Below, piece after piece: positions 1 to 12,815 of a stretch of DNA of 64,000 nucleotides. The position numbers and the translations under genes are program-made. Each line of letters begins with the position of its first letter. Position 1 is the stretch's first letter. The stretch is from Eopsaltria australis (taxonomy: Eukaryota > Chordata > Aves > Passeriformes > Petroicidae), in the NCBI GenBank assembly GCA_034509425.1, contig JAVTVJ010000667.1, positions 1,334,819 through 1,398,818 on the forward strand. The letters are read 5' to 3'. The notes under the pieces are model-generated. The model was not told the DNA's origin, searched no databases, and worked only from the letters and a program-made list of their open reading frames with translations.

Positions 1-2260
1 TTCTTGAAATAGTCAGGTATAACATATTTTGAAAAAGAGGTGAGTGTGGAGGTACAATTCTCCATGTGCACTCAGCCTGATACCTTTATGTGGCAAACAT
101 GAATTCTCTACAACTTATTTTTTATGCCAAGATGTTTCACAAAGATCTTAAAAGACTTCCAGATGCTGGTTATGGGTAAGTGTTTGTTGTAAAAAAGCAT
201 TAGAATTATATATAAAAGGGAACAGCTTTAGCCACAGAAATAGATTGCAGCTTTTCATAAGACAACTCTTCCTCAGCTTCAGTATTAGAGGTTTTTTAAA
301 GGTCCTAAAGCTGATGAAAAAAAGAAAAGTCAGGTGTAAATAATGGAAAGGAGTGGTTACATTGTTCTGTCCTGAAGGAAATTAACTTACAACAAAATTA
401 CGCTCTAGGAGCTGACTCTCCATTTTAAAATGCCTTTAATTATTAATTACCTCTTTCACAAGATCTTTTCCTTCTTAGTGCACTTTTCAAGGTGGAGGAA
501 AGGTCTTCAAAGATACTCTGTGAGTGTCAATCCCTGTGTATAAAATAAATGAGTAAAATACCCATAGACATTATTTTAGAAATAAAGGAGCCTTGAACCA
601 CTATATTTTGATCCTTATTAACTTCTGATATATTAAAGATCCCAGCACCCCATTCACTTGAAGAACCCTCACATGTCCTGGTATCCCCCTGTAGCTCACT
701 CATACTGACCTGACAATTTTAGATGATCTAGAGTGGCAATTTTAGATTCAGATGATGTCCTGAGTGTCACCACTGAGAGAGAACACAAGTGTCATTAGAT
801 CCATTCTTTAAACTAGGGAAATAAAGTGAAGAAATCTTATGCGACACTCCTACAAATGCAAACTATACATTTTGTCCTGCATATAACCTCAGGTAATCAC
901 TCTGAATCACAAACTCTGGCCTGATGATTAAATAATTTTATTAGTAATAATTTTCAAGGGTATTTGATAAACATAGAAATTGTAAATCGGCATACAAAAC
1001 AAAAACGCCACCTTGTTTTCCATGTAAACAATCTTTCTCTACAAGTACCTTATAAAAATAAAAGTTTAGAGCTTTAGAAGTTTGTAAATGTGTGTAGCAG
1101 GTGCGTGTTTCCTCTCCTGACAGCAACTACAGCAGCACACTGTACTCATTACTTGCAACCATTTTACCCCAAAAAAGGCTTCAGCACTTGAGCAAAGGCT
1201 CTGTTCACGCCAAAGACTTTGCTGGTTTCTTGAAATACAGAAGCAAAGAATTAATAGGGAAAAGGGAAACGTATTAACTCATGTCACTACCCATCCATCT
1301 TTATTCCTCATTCATTTGAACATTAAGCTCTTTTTTTTTTTTTAAGGTGATCCAAAGCCAAATCTCATTTCATCCTTCAGTAGTGAATGGCTCATTTGCT
1401 TTTCCAGAGCACCACACAAAATGCTTTACCTTTAATCATTCTGACCCCATTCCTTGGGAATTAGGGCATTCCTGTCAAGAACAGGGTCAGGCTGCAGCTG
1501 CACTTTTTAAAGACAAGTTCCACAGCAAGAGATAATCTATATTGTAAAATGAGCCCACAATTTTAGTTTAATGCCACAGGTAGGGATCTCGGAAGCTGTG
1601 GCTAACATTGCAGAAGATCCCTTTGGAAGATCAGAGGATTACTGTAGCCTGCATGTAAACAACACAGCATTAAACACCCCACTGCTCCTTGGAACCAGCG
1701 TTCAGCTGTTCTGAATCTGAACACTGACAATAGATAACCTCTTACAGCTTCAGCAGCAGCAACTGGAGAGGATGGAATGGTTTTAATGCTAAATAACAGC
1801 TATTTTACAGCTGGAGCTTGACTCAGGTCTGCTGCTTCCAGCAACAAGTAAGAAACCGGGGTTTCCTTTGCCACAGACATACCTTGAGGAAGTCACTAAA
1901 ACAACTAATGGCATTAAAACCGGCTTACAAACTGAATACTGGGGATACTTTTGTTTCCCCACAAAGCATTTCAGAGTATTTTATTTCTCTCTCTCCGCAC
2001 TAACTATAGCCTGGTGACCTCAGCAGAAAAGGCCCCATCCTGCAGCTGATCCCGACAGCTGCCAGGAGCAGCTGCACGGAGAAGGGGAAGTGTCCAATAT
2101 TGGGATATTGAACATTGGAAGTGTCCAATATCCAACCACGTGCCGAGAAAATAAACCCACGGGTTATAGCAGGGTGCCAATTATTGGAAATCCGTGCCTG
2201 AGCTCCTCCTCCCAGCAGCATCTACCAAAGGGCCCTCAAAGTTTCTTCTATAATTTTAAA
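1..2260. other. Gene-free DNA, probably KIF24 intron 1
   Basis: I see no convincing coding exon, RNA gene or recognisable repeat on either strand. The base composition is ordinary to AT-rich. A minus-strand AATAAA occurs near 939-944 without an obvious gene in front of it. Because the CpG island at about 2.5-3.3 kb resembles the divergent KIF24/NUDT2 promoter, this stretch would be the first intron of KIF24 on the minus strand. That is inference from human gene order only; I could not find the KIF24 N-terminal coding exon here. Confidence 0.45.
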
Positions 2261-2267
2261 GTTTTAT

Positions 2268-2500
2268 TTCGTTTTTAAAATATAAAAACATTAAAAACAC
2301 ATTTTGTATGTATTATGTAAAATATATTAAAACCGTATTTAAAGTAGCATTTTAGTATGCTATATATTGTACATAATATAAAAAATATTTTTAAATTGCA
2401 TTTGCATATTTTACATATTACATAAATTATGTACTTTCTATAAGATATATAAAACACAGAATTGGAAAACATTTTATAATTATAAAAATGTAGCAAAGCA
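2268..2500. repeat. AT-rich low-complexity block
   Basis: The stretch is dominated by runs of A, T, TTTAAA-like and ATAT-like words, with almost no G or C. It ends abruptly at about 2500, where CpG-rich promoter sequence begins. No ordered tandem unit is visible. Confidence 0.7.
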
Positions 2501-2685
2501 AACCGCCACGCGTCCGGACTTGCACCGCGTGTCTGAAGGCGGGACATGTCTCACTCTTCCCCAAGCTGTCCCACCACGGCTTTTCCCCATCCAGACCCCG
2601 GTGGGGACGGCCAGGGCGGTGTCCCTAGAGCTCTCCCTGACCCAGCCGCCCCCGTCCCCTCAGGGCTGGGACTCCCCTCACTCAC

Positions 2686-2790
2686 CGGCCGCGGTACCGC
2701 TCGGCGGCCGCCATTAAGCCGCGTCGCCATGGCAACAACGCTTTGCCCGCTTCAAACGCCCGCGCGCACCCTCGCGCGCACAGCCAGCCA
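2686..2790 (-). other. KIF24: Putative first exon, KIF24-like gene
   Basis: On the minus strand the sequence runs through an ATGGCGGCCGCC-type start context to a strong donor (G|GTGAGTGAG) whose last exonic base is 2686. The 5' edge is only estimated from the promoter motifs. The short open frame does not match the known KIF24 N-terminus, so the exon is probably 5'UTR or an upstream ORF. The TTTGAA at 2751-2756 on this strand resembles a cell-cycle CHR element. The gene name comes from human synteny alone. Confidence 0.4.
2723..2736. promoter_or_regulatory. RFX X-box
   Basis: GTCGCCATGGCAAC fits the RFX-factor X-box consensus GTNRCC-N(0-3)-RGYAAC on both halves with a 2-bp spacer. X-boxes lie near the start sites of ciliary genes. 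KIF24 acts at centrioles and cilia, so the site fits the minus-strand gene of this divergent promoter. Binding is not demonstrated. Confidence 0.7.
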
Positions 2791-2954
2791 ATAGAGAGCG
2801 GGGAGAGGGGCGGGCGGGGCAGGTCCCGGCGGCGAGAGGCCAATCAGAGGACACCTCGGGCATGAGGGCGGGGCCTAAGTGAAACCGGGGGGGCGGGACG
2901 AGAAGGGTGTGGCTACCGCCCGCGCCGCTGCCGCTGTGATTGGGTAAGGCCGAC

Positions 2955-3001
2955 GTCATTCATGCGGTGGCTCCCGCCCACTGCCGGACCCGGAAGCAGC
3001 G
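2955..3001 (+). other. NUDT2: Putative NUDT2 non-coding exon 1
   Basis: Plus-strand GC-rich sequence just downstream of the CCAAT/CRE/ETS cluster ends in a good donor (AGCAGCG|GTGAGG, intron from 3002). The first coding exon lies 1.2 kb downstream behind a clear acceptor, so an untranslated first exon is expected. The 5' end is estimated. Confidence 0.5.
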
Positions 3002-4143
3002 GTGAGGGCGGGGGTCCATGGTGGCCGCTGCGGGGGTGACGCGGGGCGGTTCCCGGTGTCCCCATCCCTGCGCACCGGCGGGGACCCTCTGCGGGCGGGG
3101 AGGGAGCGCAGGGCAGCGGGGCCGCATGGCACCAGGCGGAGGGACCCTGCTGGATTTGTCCTTGTCCTTCCAGGCGCGCACGGGAGGTGGTGCTGGTTCC
3201 CCGGGCTGGCCGCGGGGCTGTGCGGGCCTGAGGGGGGATGTTGTCCTTGTGGCTGATCGGGAACTGATGGAGGCGGTGGAAGTGGTTGACCAACAGAGCT
3301 GAGCGCCGTCCAGGGGCGTGGTTAGTGGTGAAGGGCTCCGTGCTGTGGTTTCCCGGGGCTGGAAACGAGGTGTCACGATGCCGCTCTTGGCGCCCCAGGA
3401 ACATACAGTGTTCTGTGAAGTTATTTATTGAGGTGTGCGTCTCTGTCAAAATGCAGAGCTCTGCCCGGAACTGGGAATCACCCAGATTTGTAGCATGGAT
3501 TACTCATCTCCATTGCTTTCCCCTTTTTTCCCCTCTACAGGATTACTCTTGCTGGCTGCGTAGCTTATTGCTGACAATATTTATCACTTTAGAGGTGTGT
3601 TCCTTGTTGTTTACATCAAATCATCGCTTAACACATGTGCCAAGAAGCTTTTAGTTTTGTATGACAGCCTTATATCTAGGCGAGACAGCAGAGAGCCTGT
3701 CCTTGGTCATTCATTTTCTCAGCTTTGCCCCTGATATCCTGAGGAGTCCTGTGCTCCAGGAAATCTGTCGAGAGCAATTATTTCCGTGTGCCAGTTCCAG
3801 TAATGTTGAGGTATTACCTCTGGAGTTTTGCAGTGGAGAAGTTTCAGAGTGTTAATCCATGTCTTTCCTTCTGCTTTGTAATTTTTTTCCCCTCCCCACA
3901 ATGTGGTTTGTAATCTATCAGGAGCAAAGAAATGGCATGCAGGTCATTTTTCATGCTTCTCAATAACATGTTTTAAAAAGCTTTCATCTCGGTTCCTGTT
4001 TCTGTGTTTTAAAACGAAAGTCCTTTACAATTCAGAGGTAGCTAATAAGATACAGTTTAATTCTGTAGTAGCTTCAAAGGGGTGGGCAACTTTTTTACTG
4101 TGCTGAGATATGGTTGCTGGCTACATACAGCCGGTCTGTTTGA

Positions 4144-4527
<384 letters not shown>

Positions 4528-5423
4528 TGAGTTGGGGCAGGGGGTGTCAGCCAGCCAAGCTCCTCAGGTATCTGATGTTTCTGGCAAGATGCTGTGCACA
4601 CAACTGAAGCGAGGCAATGAGGGAATGTTTTACCTTCTTGCCTCAGGTCTGATCCTTTGCCGGGCACCACTGTTGCCAATGCAGGATAGTTTGACCCGCG
4701 TGTGATCAGAGGGGTCACAGTTTGCAGGAAGGCAAACTGAAATCTGTGGTAGTACACTTCAATTCACCTTCCTTAGGAGATGCAGGAGATCATTGATGGA
4801 GTAGAGATGAGAGGGACAGATAGGAGAATTAACCTTACCAGGCATCCTTGCTCATCAGTGAAGTCTCAGAGCAGAAGACAAGCCCTGTGTCCCAGGACAG
4901 AGCAGCACCTCCTCTGTAAAGGAACGTGGCAGAGCCAGTGTTTGGTAATGCATAGTCACAGCCCTGCTACCAGGAAAAGTGCAGCACAGAAATACTCTGG
5001 GTTCCCTGCAGATCTTCTTGCATGCTGTTTTTTAGCACCCGAGGTTTCTTCCCGATAGTTTTTACTTCTCATTTTGTAAAATGCAGTGCTTTCAAAGCGT
5101 CCTGCAGCAGTTTGTAAACAAGAATTTGCAAACTGGGGGGAAAAAGTCTTTTAACAGTGTCAGCTAGGCTCTCCTATTAAGGGAAAGAACAAAACTTTCC
5201 AAATGTCCCCCTTTGTCTACTCCACCAAAAGCCTAAGGGAGTTGAGTTTGCAGCCTAGTGGAAAGCTAAAAAACATCTGCTGGGACATGATTTATTGTTG
5301 TGAGAAGAAACCCTTGTGGAAAGGCTCCCTGGGAACACAGTAATTCTGGGCAAGTGATTTAAATTATTTCTAGGCATTTTGGTAGGGAGTTAATTGTCTC
5401 GTAAGCATACATCTCACCCACCC

Positions 5424-5965
5424 AGAACCACAGAATAGTGTAGATTGGGAGGGACTCTTACATGTGTCCCAGTGAGCAGGGACATCCTCAGCTAAAGCAG
5501 GTTGCTCGGAGTCCCATCCAATCTGAATGTTTCCAGGGATGGGGCACCCACCACCTCTCTGGGAAACTTGTGCCAGTGTTTCACCACCCTCATGGTAAAA
5601 GCAAGTTTTCCTAGTCTATAGTCTGCGTCTGCCCTAGCTGAAAAGCAGGAGCCCTTCTGTCACTCCAGGCCCTGTTCAAAAGTCTGTCTCCAACTTCCTT
5701 ATAAACCACCACCCTTTAGGCACCAGAAAGGGCTCTAAGGCCTCCCCAGAGCCTTCTCTTCTCCAGGCTGAACAACCCCAACTCTCTCGTCCTGTCTCCA
5801 AACCAGAGGTGCTCTACTCCTTGATCATATTCATGGCTTCCTCTGGACTCAGTCCAACAGGTCAATGTCCTTCCCTTGCTGAGGACTCCAGAGCTGGATG
5901 CAGCACTGCAGGTGGGGTCACACCAGGGCAGAGGGGGAGAATCATCTCCCTCAACACATTGCTTA
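5424..5965 (-). mobile_element. CR1 LINE 3' fragment in NUDT2 intron
   Basis: On the plus strand it starts with ACCACAGAAT, the reverse complement of the CR1 terminal repeat. It then follows the CR1 pattern of phrases such as CAGGGATGGGGCACCCACCACCTCTCTGGG and CTTCTCTTCTCCAGGCTGAACA-type words (given here as short landmarks). It is a 5'-truncated bird CR1 inserted in antisense to NUDT2, with many substitutions, so it is old. The left edge is clear; the right edge is approximate. Confidence 0.9.
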
Positions 5966-7617
5966 AGATTTTAGAGAACAAAAGCTACGTGCAAAAGCCA
6001 CAATCTGATGGTGGCCTGTAATAGAAGCTTAGTATTGATTTGGGGGAATGTAATGAAGAGAAGCTATTCCATTTTATAATATCTGTGATGGAAGTGGTCT
6101 TCCAAGGCAGCCCTGTGATGTGGTAACATAACTAAATGTGATGCTGAAAATAGATTCAATGTGGCAGGAACCAGAAGGAGAAGTTGTAATTGTTTCTCCA
6201 AGCACATGCAAAAGAAAGATTACAGCTACAGCTGCACCCTGTTATTTTAAAAGTTCTCTAAGCAGCTGCAACTCTTACAGGATTAAACTGGACTTGCTTG
6301 GATTCCCTCACATGAACCTCATCAGCCTTATCTCTGGCCCTAGGACTGTGACTTTGCACTAGCTGAGGCTGATGGGAACGGGGTCTAGGGTTCATTTTCC
6401 TTCTCAATCTTTTGGAAATGCACCAGTGGAAACAGGTGGGAGGATCTGAAAGCTGTGGAGTGTGAGGTGCTGCCTGCAGTTCTTCTTCTGCCTTGCATGT
6501 AGACTGTACTGCACAAACTTGGCAACTTGCTGAGCTTAGACCTGAGGTTATCAACAGGTATCAACATCAGATCTATTTTCTGCACAGCTGCTAATTAAAA
6601 GAAAAGTGTATTTTACATTTGAGGTGCTGTCATGTTCTAAGAGGTGTTTGCACTTTTGATACCCAGGCAGGGCAGTAAGTGGGACCTGTTGCAAAAGCAA
6701 AACAAACTTCCCACACACCCCAGTTGTGGTACTCAAAGAGGGCTTTGGGTACCTGGGACCTGAGGAACGAATTCATCTCTGTGATGAAATTACAGCTATT
6801 TGCAGCCAGCTACACAGAAAACAGAGTGACATCAGGGTCGAAATAGAGCTTAAGCTTTTTTTTTTCCTCCTCAAATGTCCCAGCTCCTGCTATGTTGCTT
6901 TTTTGAGGTATTGCTTGGCTTGTTCTATTTATGTTCTGGTCCGGAGCTTTCATGAGAAAACCAAATCTGACATTTCTCAACAAAAGTACAAACGGCTGGG
7001 GACGTGTTATATTTATCCGTTGTTTGTAGTGGCACCTCTCATTCTGAGCAACATAAAATAAATGATGTGTCCTAGGAGAACTGGTGAAAGGACTGGCTTT
7101 TAGGCTTGTTGCTTGTTTCAGGGGCGAGTATGGAGGAGAAGAAATCCCTAGCTGCCTAAATGAAACCCACCTTTTAAATGGTGTGTTTTGGTGCCTGGTC
7201 CTGTTGTCTCTGAACTGTTGGCACGAGAAAGAGTTTTGCAGAATTGAGCCTTAAGCTTATGTGAGAGGACATGGTTGAAAGAGGATTAAGACTCTCAGAT
7301 GACCTGTCTCTGCTCTAACTGGATAAAGGAAAAATGAGGGACTCAGTCCTCAGTATAAGCTAAGATGGAACATTATGGATGTGGAGTACTGCAGAAGTGG
7401 AGTGGAGGGAAGAAAAGATGCCTGGTGCTGATAGGACAATGGAAATTTCAGGAGGTGAGAGATAAACAATGATCCTAAAAGCCACAAGACAAAGACAAAT
7501 CAAGACGTAAGATCTGGAAAAGCAATCTCTGTTCTCCAATTTCCATTTCATCCTGTGTCAGCTACCATGTACTCTCATCTCCATCTCCCCGTGCTTCCCA
7601 ATTAAAGCAAAATGTGA

Positions 7618-7971
<354 letters not shown>

Positions 7972-10690
7972 GTGTTTTTGTGAAGTATAAGGGGATTTCT
8001 TGAGGAGACGTGGCTGCTTTTTAAACTGGGGGAAGAATTGTATGGCTGCAGAAATGTAGATTTCTTTTTTTTTTTAATCAGTAGAAATTCAGTGAGGATA
8101 CATGGAGCTTTTAAAGAGATTGTGCTTTTGTCTCCCCTAGCTAGCTCAAAAAAGTGTAGTCTGATTGAACCATAAGCCAGAGGTGTCTGCATTGAATTTT
8201 GAAGCCCAGAACTAACAAAAGACTTCCTCTGTCTCCGTCTCCTTTTCTTTTCCTTTTTTCTTCCCCTTTCTTTTTCTCCCTTGAAGTGCTGAACAACCAC
8301 AGGTCTTTTTGAAAAATCAAACACTTGATACATCTTGACTTGCTGATGTAAAGCTGGAGAGTTGAGAAAATGAGCATATGGGGATTTTTAATAATGAAAC
8401 ACTTACTGCAGAAGTCATACCTTGAATTTCAAATGAGGAAGCAGTAGTTCTATTCCCAACTCTTCCAGTGATATGCAGTGATAACTTGTCAGATCATTTC
8501 AGGTCTTTTTTGTTTGTATCATGAATTTATGTACATCCCTAATGTACTGTTGTGAGAACATTTTCCATCCAGAGAGTCTTAGTAAATGATTGAGGTATGG
8601 TATTTAAGTGGTAAATTGAAGTTCTTCTTTTGCCTCTTTCTTTTAGTTTTTTGATCTTTAACAGACACCTTAGCCATACATTTCCAGGGGATTGGTAAAG
8701 GGTACTTAGTACACTTTCTGCACAGGATATCCAAGCTTATGTGCAGTCTTCTGTTGGTTTGTGTTGGCTGCAGCCACTCATCTTTTGGGGCAGCAGACAC
8801 TGATAATGGTGGTACCAGTGTGACAGGAGTCTCTTGCTCATCACTCCATTATCTTCCAGTGGAGTGATTTATAATTGCATATATTTATATTTTCAGAAAA
8901 ACGGATGCACTGTAAGGGGGATTTTATATATAAATACGAATGTATATATGCACATAAAAAACTAAAGTGCTCCTCTACATTACAGTCAGGCCTTATTTTG
9001 ATTATGAGCACTGCTCAGAAGTGATTGATTCAGGTGGTGGCAGAGTGGAACAAATAGTGAGAGTGGGAGAGAAGAGTTAAAAGCCTGTGCAGCTTCAGTC
9101 TTAGTTTTTCATTATTGTTTGAGCTACCATTTAATCAGTGCTGTGTAAACAATGGTGTTGCTGCCTTCGTGTTAATGAGTAAGATTAGCATATTAAGCTG
9201 GAGTTAGAGAGTCATTAACAAGTCATCGGTTCTGCCCATTCAGCAGTAATGAACACAGGCACTTGGTGCTTTGGAAAGCGCAACATTAGTTCAGCTCCAA
9301 ACCAGTATTTCCCTTTTAATGGCACTGCTTCACTGCTTTGTGTGTCCCAAAGCATGTGAAGGTTCTGCAGGGTGACCAGTGCTGTGCACTGTACGGTGAT
9401 GTGCTCCTTGGACAAAATTCCAAGGGGTGGTACTGGGATAATGGGTGAGGCACTGTGTGTGCATTTTAAGTGATTTATGTACAGAATGTATTCCCACAGA
9501 TTTTGAGAGTAAAATGATGCTTGCACATTTTTTTATTATTTGGGTTTCATTTAAAGCAGAAACACTGGAAAGTCAGAATTTAACTCTGATTCTTGCTGCT
9601 TGCTGGTGAAGAGAGAGTTCTTCCTCTGCCCATGTCTAGTAGTAAAATATTTTCCCAAGGAGCATCTGGAAACCCTCCAGTAAAAAATTATGGAATAATC
9701 TGCCTGGCAAAGATATTTATTTCCAATCTCTGTGACATTTATGCCCTAAACCAATAGGGCTTGTATTTTTTTTTTAAACCAGTTAAGTGTTTGGCTTTAA
9801 TAGTATCTCATGACATTAAACTTTTTACCATTTAAATAGAAAAATTAAAAAAAAAAAACAAAACATGGAGATTTCACATTCCCTGGAGAGACCTTACTTC
9901 TGCCATAGGTTAAAAAAAACCAAACTCTAGAGAAGTCCAAGCTACACTGAAATAGCAGAACAGCTTAATTTAGGTCAAGTGAAAGGCGTTGCTCAAGTAA
10001 GATACATGAGGATATGGTTTCCCTTGCTCTACTGAACAAATACACTGACACAGCTCATACTTGTAATTTCCTGGTGTTATTGTTTCTTTCTCCACATAAT
10101 TCCTGACTTACAGCCACAATTACATCATCTCAAAATCAGAGAGAAGGAAAGCATACATTCATGAATATTAGGAAAGCACTAAGGCTTTGCAGATTTCACC
10201 GAGAAAAGATCGAGTGTGACAGTCACAGGTAATTATCCTCAAACAAGAAGTGTAAAGTCTGAAAACAATGTCTTACTCCTGTCTAAAAGAAAAACAGCTA
10301 TATTACTGCTCTGGTGGAGCAAAATGTCTATTGATTGACTATTCCATATGATTATAGGAAATCAGAGACTGAAGCTGGTATTAAGTGGCTCTATATGCAA
10401 TATCCCCAACAAGCATGACTGACTTTACTTGCCAGTCTATATAATAATAGAGGATGTGTGTTATAATAAGGTTTAGTACATCCTAAATATGGAAATGTTT
10501 TGAGAGACACATGCTCTCTCAGCAGGGCTCTTGCAGTGATGCAGAGAGGACAGTGGAGTGCTACCTTTTAAATTAGAAAAATTACTTGCTGTTATTTAAT
10601 TGGAGGATTTTATTTAATGGAGGGTGGAATTGCTGTTACTTAAGTGGGGATGAATATTTTGGCAGATATCCGAAAGAGATTTTATAGAAG
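7972..10690. other. NUDT2 3' flank and convergent intergenic DNA
   Basis: No coding exon is visible. The stretch should contain the NUDT2 3'UTR, but I could not fix its end. The first plausible plus-strand poly(A) hexamer I noticed is an ATTAAA at 9815-9820, followed by an A-rich run. AT-rich words dominate 8870-8960 and 9840-9870. Confidence 0.5.
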
Positions 10691-10696
10691 GCACTG

Positions 10697-10702
10697 TTTA
10701 TT
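10697..10702 (-). terminator. Candidate poly(A) signal of lectin-receptor gene
   Basis: AATAAA on the minus strand, about 455 nt beyond the stop codon at 11157-11159. This is a normal distance for a short 3'UTR. A second AATAAA lies near 10610. Either could serve; no cleavage-site evidence is available. Confidence 0.45.
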
Positions 10703-11156
10703 AATTACATTTTCACACTGACAAAGTAACTGATGGCCTTCTGTGTCTGTTGGCAGCTAGTTTTATCTTAAAAATAATTGAAGACTCATCAGGACTTCTG
10801 TTTTTTACCTTTCACCATGCCTTCAAAGATTCACTTTTTCATATGCTCAGTAACTCAAATTTTGGTTCAATGGGCAGTTGCAGCTGGCAAAAGTCCCAGC
10901 TTCATCTAGGTAAACCTGGGGTTTGTTAAGGGTTAAAGCAGCTCTGGAATTGCTAAGCAGCATGTGCCTGTACAAATCAAACAATCTACTCTGCTTGCTT
11001 CAACCTTGTGCTGTGCAAGGAGATTGTACTCAAGTGTTTAGAAAAAAAACCCCAAACAGTGCTTCCTGCAAGGGTAGGGAGGAGATCAGCCATGGTGGCA
11101 CTCCTCCTTGTGGGAACAGTGACACAGGGTGAAACAGCAGCTCTGTAATTTTGGAG

Positions 11157-11364
11157 CTAGTCCACTTGGTAACTGATGTTGTCAAAAAGAGGAGTGACAG
11201 TCCCATCTTTCCACTCGATGAGGATCTCTCCACGCCTCAGGGAAGGGGAGCGGGATGGTGGAAGGTACGGCTGGGGGCCTCTTCGTAATGGGGTCGGCTC
11301 CCGTAAATCAACTCTGCTGCTGTTGGCTGGAGAGCTCTTCAGAGCAGAGAGGATTTTCTTTTTC
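11157..11364 (-). CDS. Lectin-receptor gene, exon 5 (cytoplasmic tail)
   Basis: Last exon of the five-exon minus-strand gene. It follows a very pyrimidine-rich acceptor (CTTCTCTCTTCTCGTAG) in phase 2, matching the exon above, and stops at TAG 11157-11159. It encodes a basic, serine/proline-rich cytoplasmic tail: a Lys cluster straight after the membrane (KKKK), paired arginines, then GEILIEWKDGTVTPLFDNIS and a final YQVD. NISY followed by the end resembles a tyrosine-based sorting motif (NxxY), which would suit an endocytic receptor; that is inference. I do not recognise the tail. Confidence 0.8.
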
Positions 11365-11716
11365 CTACGAGAAGAGAGAAGAGAGTAACTGCACCTGTTT
11401 GTCACTTGGTTGCTTTTCCATGCCAGCAACTGCAATGCCACTTCCTTCAGCAGTGGCACAAGATGTGTAGGAGAGGAGGAGCCAACATTAGTGGCTGCAT
11501 TTGGGTGGGTCAGTGAGTGGGGTGGGTAAACTGGGTGGCAGAGAGGAGAAATCACTAAGGGTGACACATTGGTGACCAGACCCATCTGCTGAGACCCAGA
11601 GACATCAGGTGTGGAATGGGGAAGGGTGGTAAGATCAAGACTTCTGTTTTGAAATGTTGGAGTTTTTCTTTAAAATGCTGTTCGTGGCAAAACCAATGAA
11701 CCTGACTCTCACTTAC

Positions 11717-11894
11717 TTGTTGTAGTGAACATTGAGTGTCAGTATTATTAATCCCAGTATGAATGCCAAGGGGCTGAGGACCAGCATGGCTGTCTTCCAG
11801 TTCGTGCCTGAAAGGTTATCATAGAAAGCATCATGTGTTTGCTGTACATATCCCTGTCCTTGTGCAATAGCCACGAGTGCCACAAAAAAATCAC
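11717..11894 (-). CDS. Lectin-receptor gene, exon 4 (transmembrane helix)
   Basis: Encodes a short luminal stretch with an NLS sequon (FYDNLSGTNWKT), then a clear transmembrane helix (TAMLVLSPLAFILGLIILTL) and NVHYNK. The donor is ideal (CAACAA|GTAAGTGAG), ending the exon in phase 2 at 11717. Two acceptors keep the required phase 1: ATTACAG (exon from 11894) and GCACAAG (exon from 11858). The second has a better T-rich tract and would drop 12 residues, including a hydrophobic DFFVALVAIA. Total protein length is 389 or 377 aa accordingly. Confidence 0.8.
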
Positions 11895-12815
11895 CTGTAA
11901 TGTCCCTGAAGAATGCCACGTAACAGGAAAAGTGCTTTGTCTACAAGATCAACATCTTACAGCTGCTTTTATACTGCATCCTTCTATTGAAAATGGCCAC
12001 AAAAGCTTTTCTTTCTTGCTATGAAGACAATGACATCTCATGCCTCTCCACTCTGCAGCTTTCTGATACAAAAATAAGAAGGGCTGGGGGAAAGCAGTAG
12101 TGCTAGCAGGTGTCTGATTCTCCTGGAGAGCTGGGGCAAAGAATTTTCATGTTTCTACTAATTTTTTTACTGCAGGCCTGTGGAGATTTGTTTAATCCTT
12201 TAAAAAAGTCTTTCTGACAGGTAATTTTGTGCCCTCGTTCCCTATTGAGCATCCTCAGCAGTACCCCGGAGAAATGTTTCTTTGTTGTAATGGGAAGGAT
12301 AGGGGCCCTGATGAACCTTTGTCTACCTGGTCCCTTCCTCCTCTGGCTGATCCCTGGACCTACCTGCAAGCCTGGCCCCAGCGTTTTTCCCCCGATTTCC
12401 ATGCTTCTTGGAGTGGTTGTGGGATGGATCTAGTGGAAGAAGCAGAAAGACTCTGATTAGCAGCTTCCAGTTGGACCAGGGGTCCAGATTCCTCATAAGG
12501 CTGCACTGTAACCACAAATCCCTTTTGCATGAGACCCAAAAGAAGGAAACTTTACTGTCACTTGGTATTCCCTAGCCACAGATAATTTCTGCTCCTAAAA
12601 CGGTGGCTATGCCTCCAGGTTAAGCCTGTATCACTGAACTGCTTGCCAAGGGAAACTCCTCAGCATGTTGGGTGAAAGTACTCAGTGATACACCTGGAAG
12701 TTCTTCAGAAATCCTCAGTTACTTTTCCACCACTGAAAATAGCTGAGTAACCTGGAAATGCTGCCCACACTTTCCTTCCTGCTGTTCTCACTTATGCATT
12801 CAAAAAAGTGCTCAC

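Larger units (their letters stand above)
2510..3330. promoter_or_regulatory. CpG-island bidirectional promoter (KIF24 / NUDT2 type)
   Basis: GC-rich, CpG-dense sequence with several promoter motifs: CCAAT boxes near 2789 and 2840, an inverted CCAAT (ATTGG) near 2938, GC boxes around 2810-2900, a CRE-like GACGTCA near 2951 and an ETS site CCGGAAG at 2990-2996. Strong splice donors point outward on both strands: minus-strand GTGAGT after 2686, and plus-strand GTGAGG after 3001. In human, KIF24 (minus) and NUDT2 (plus) start head to head. The NUDT2 coding exons downstream support the same arrangement here. The identity of the minus-strand gene rests on synteny. Confidence 0.75.

Noticed and set aside
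2913..3449. 178-codon minus-strand frame in the KIF24/NUDT2 CpG island
   Set aside because: Compositional artefact of GC-rich promoter DNA.
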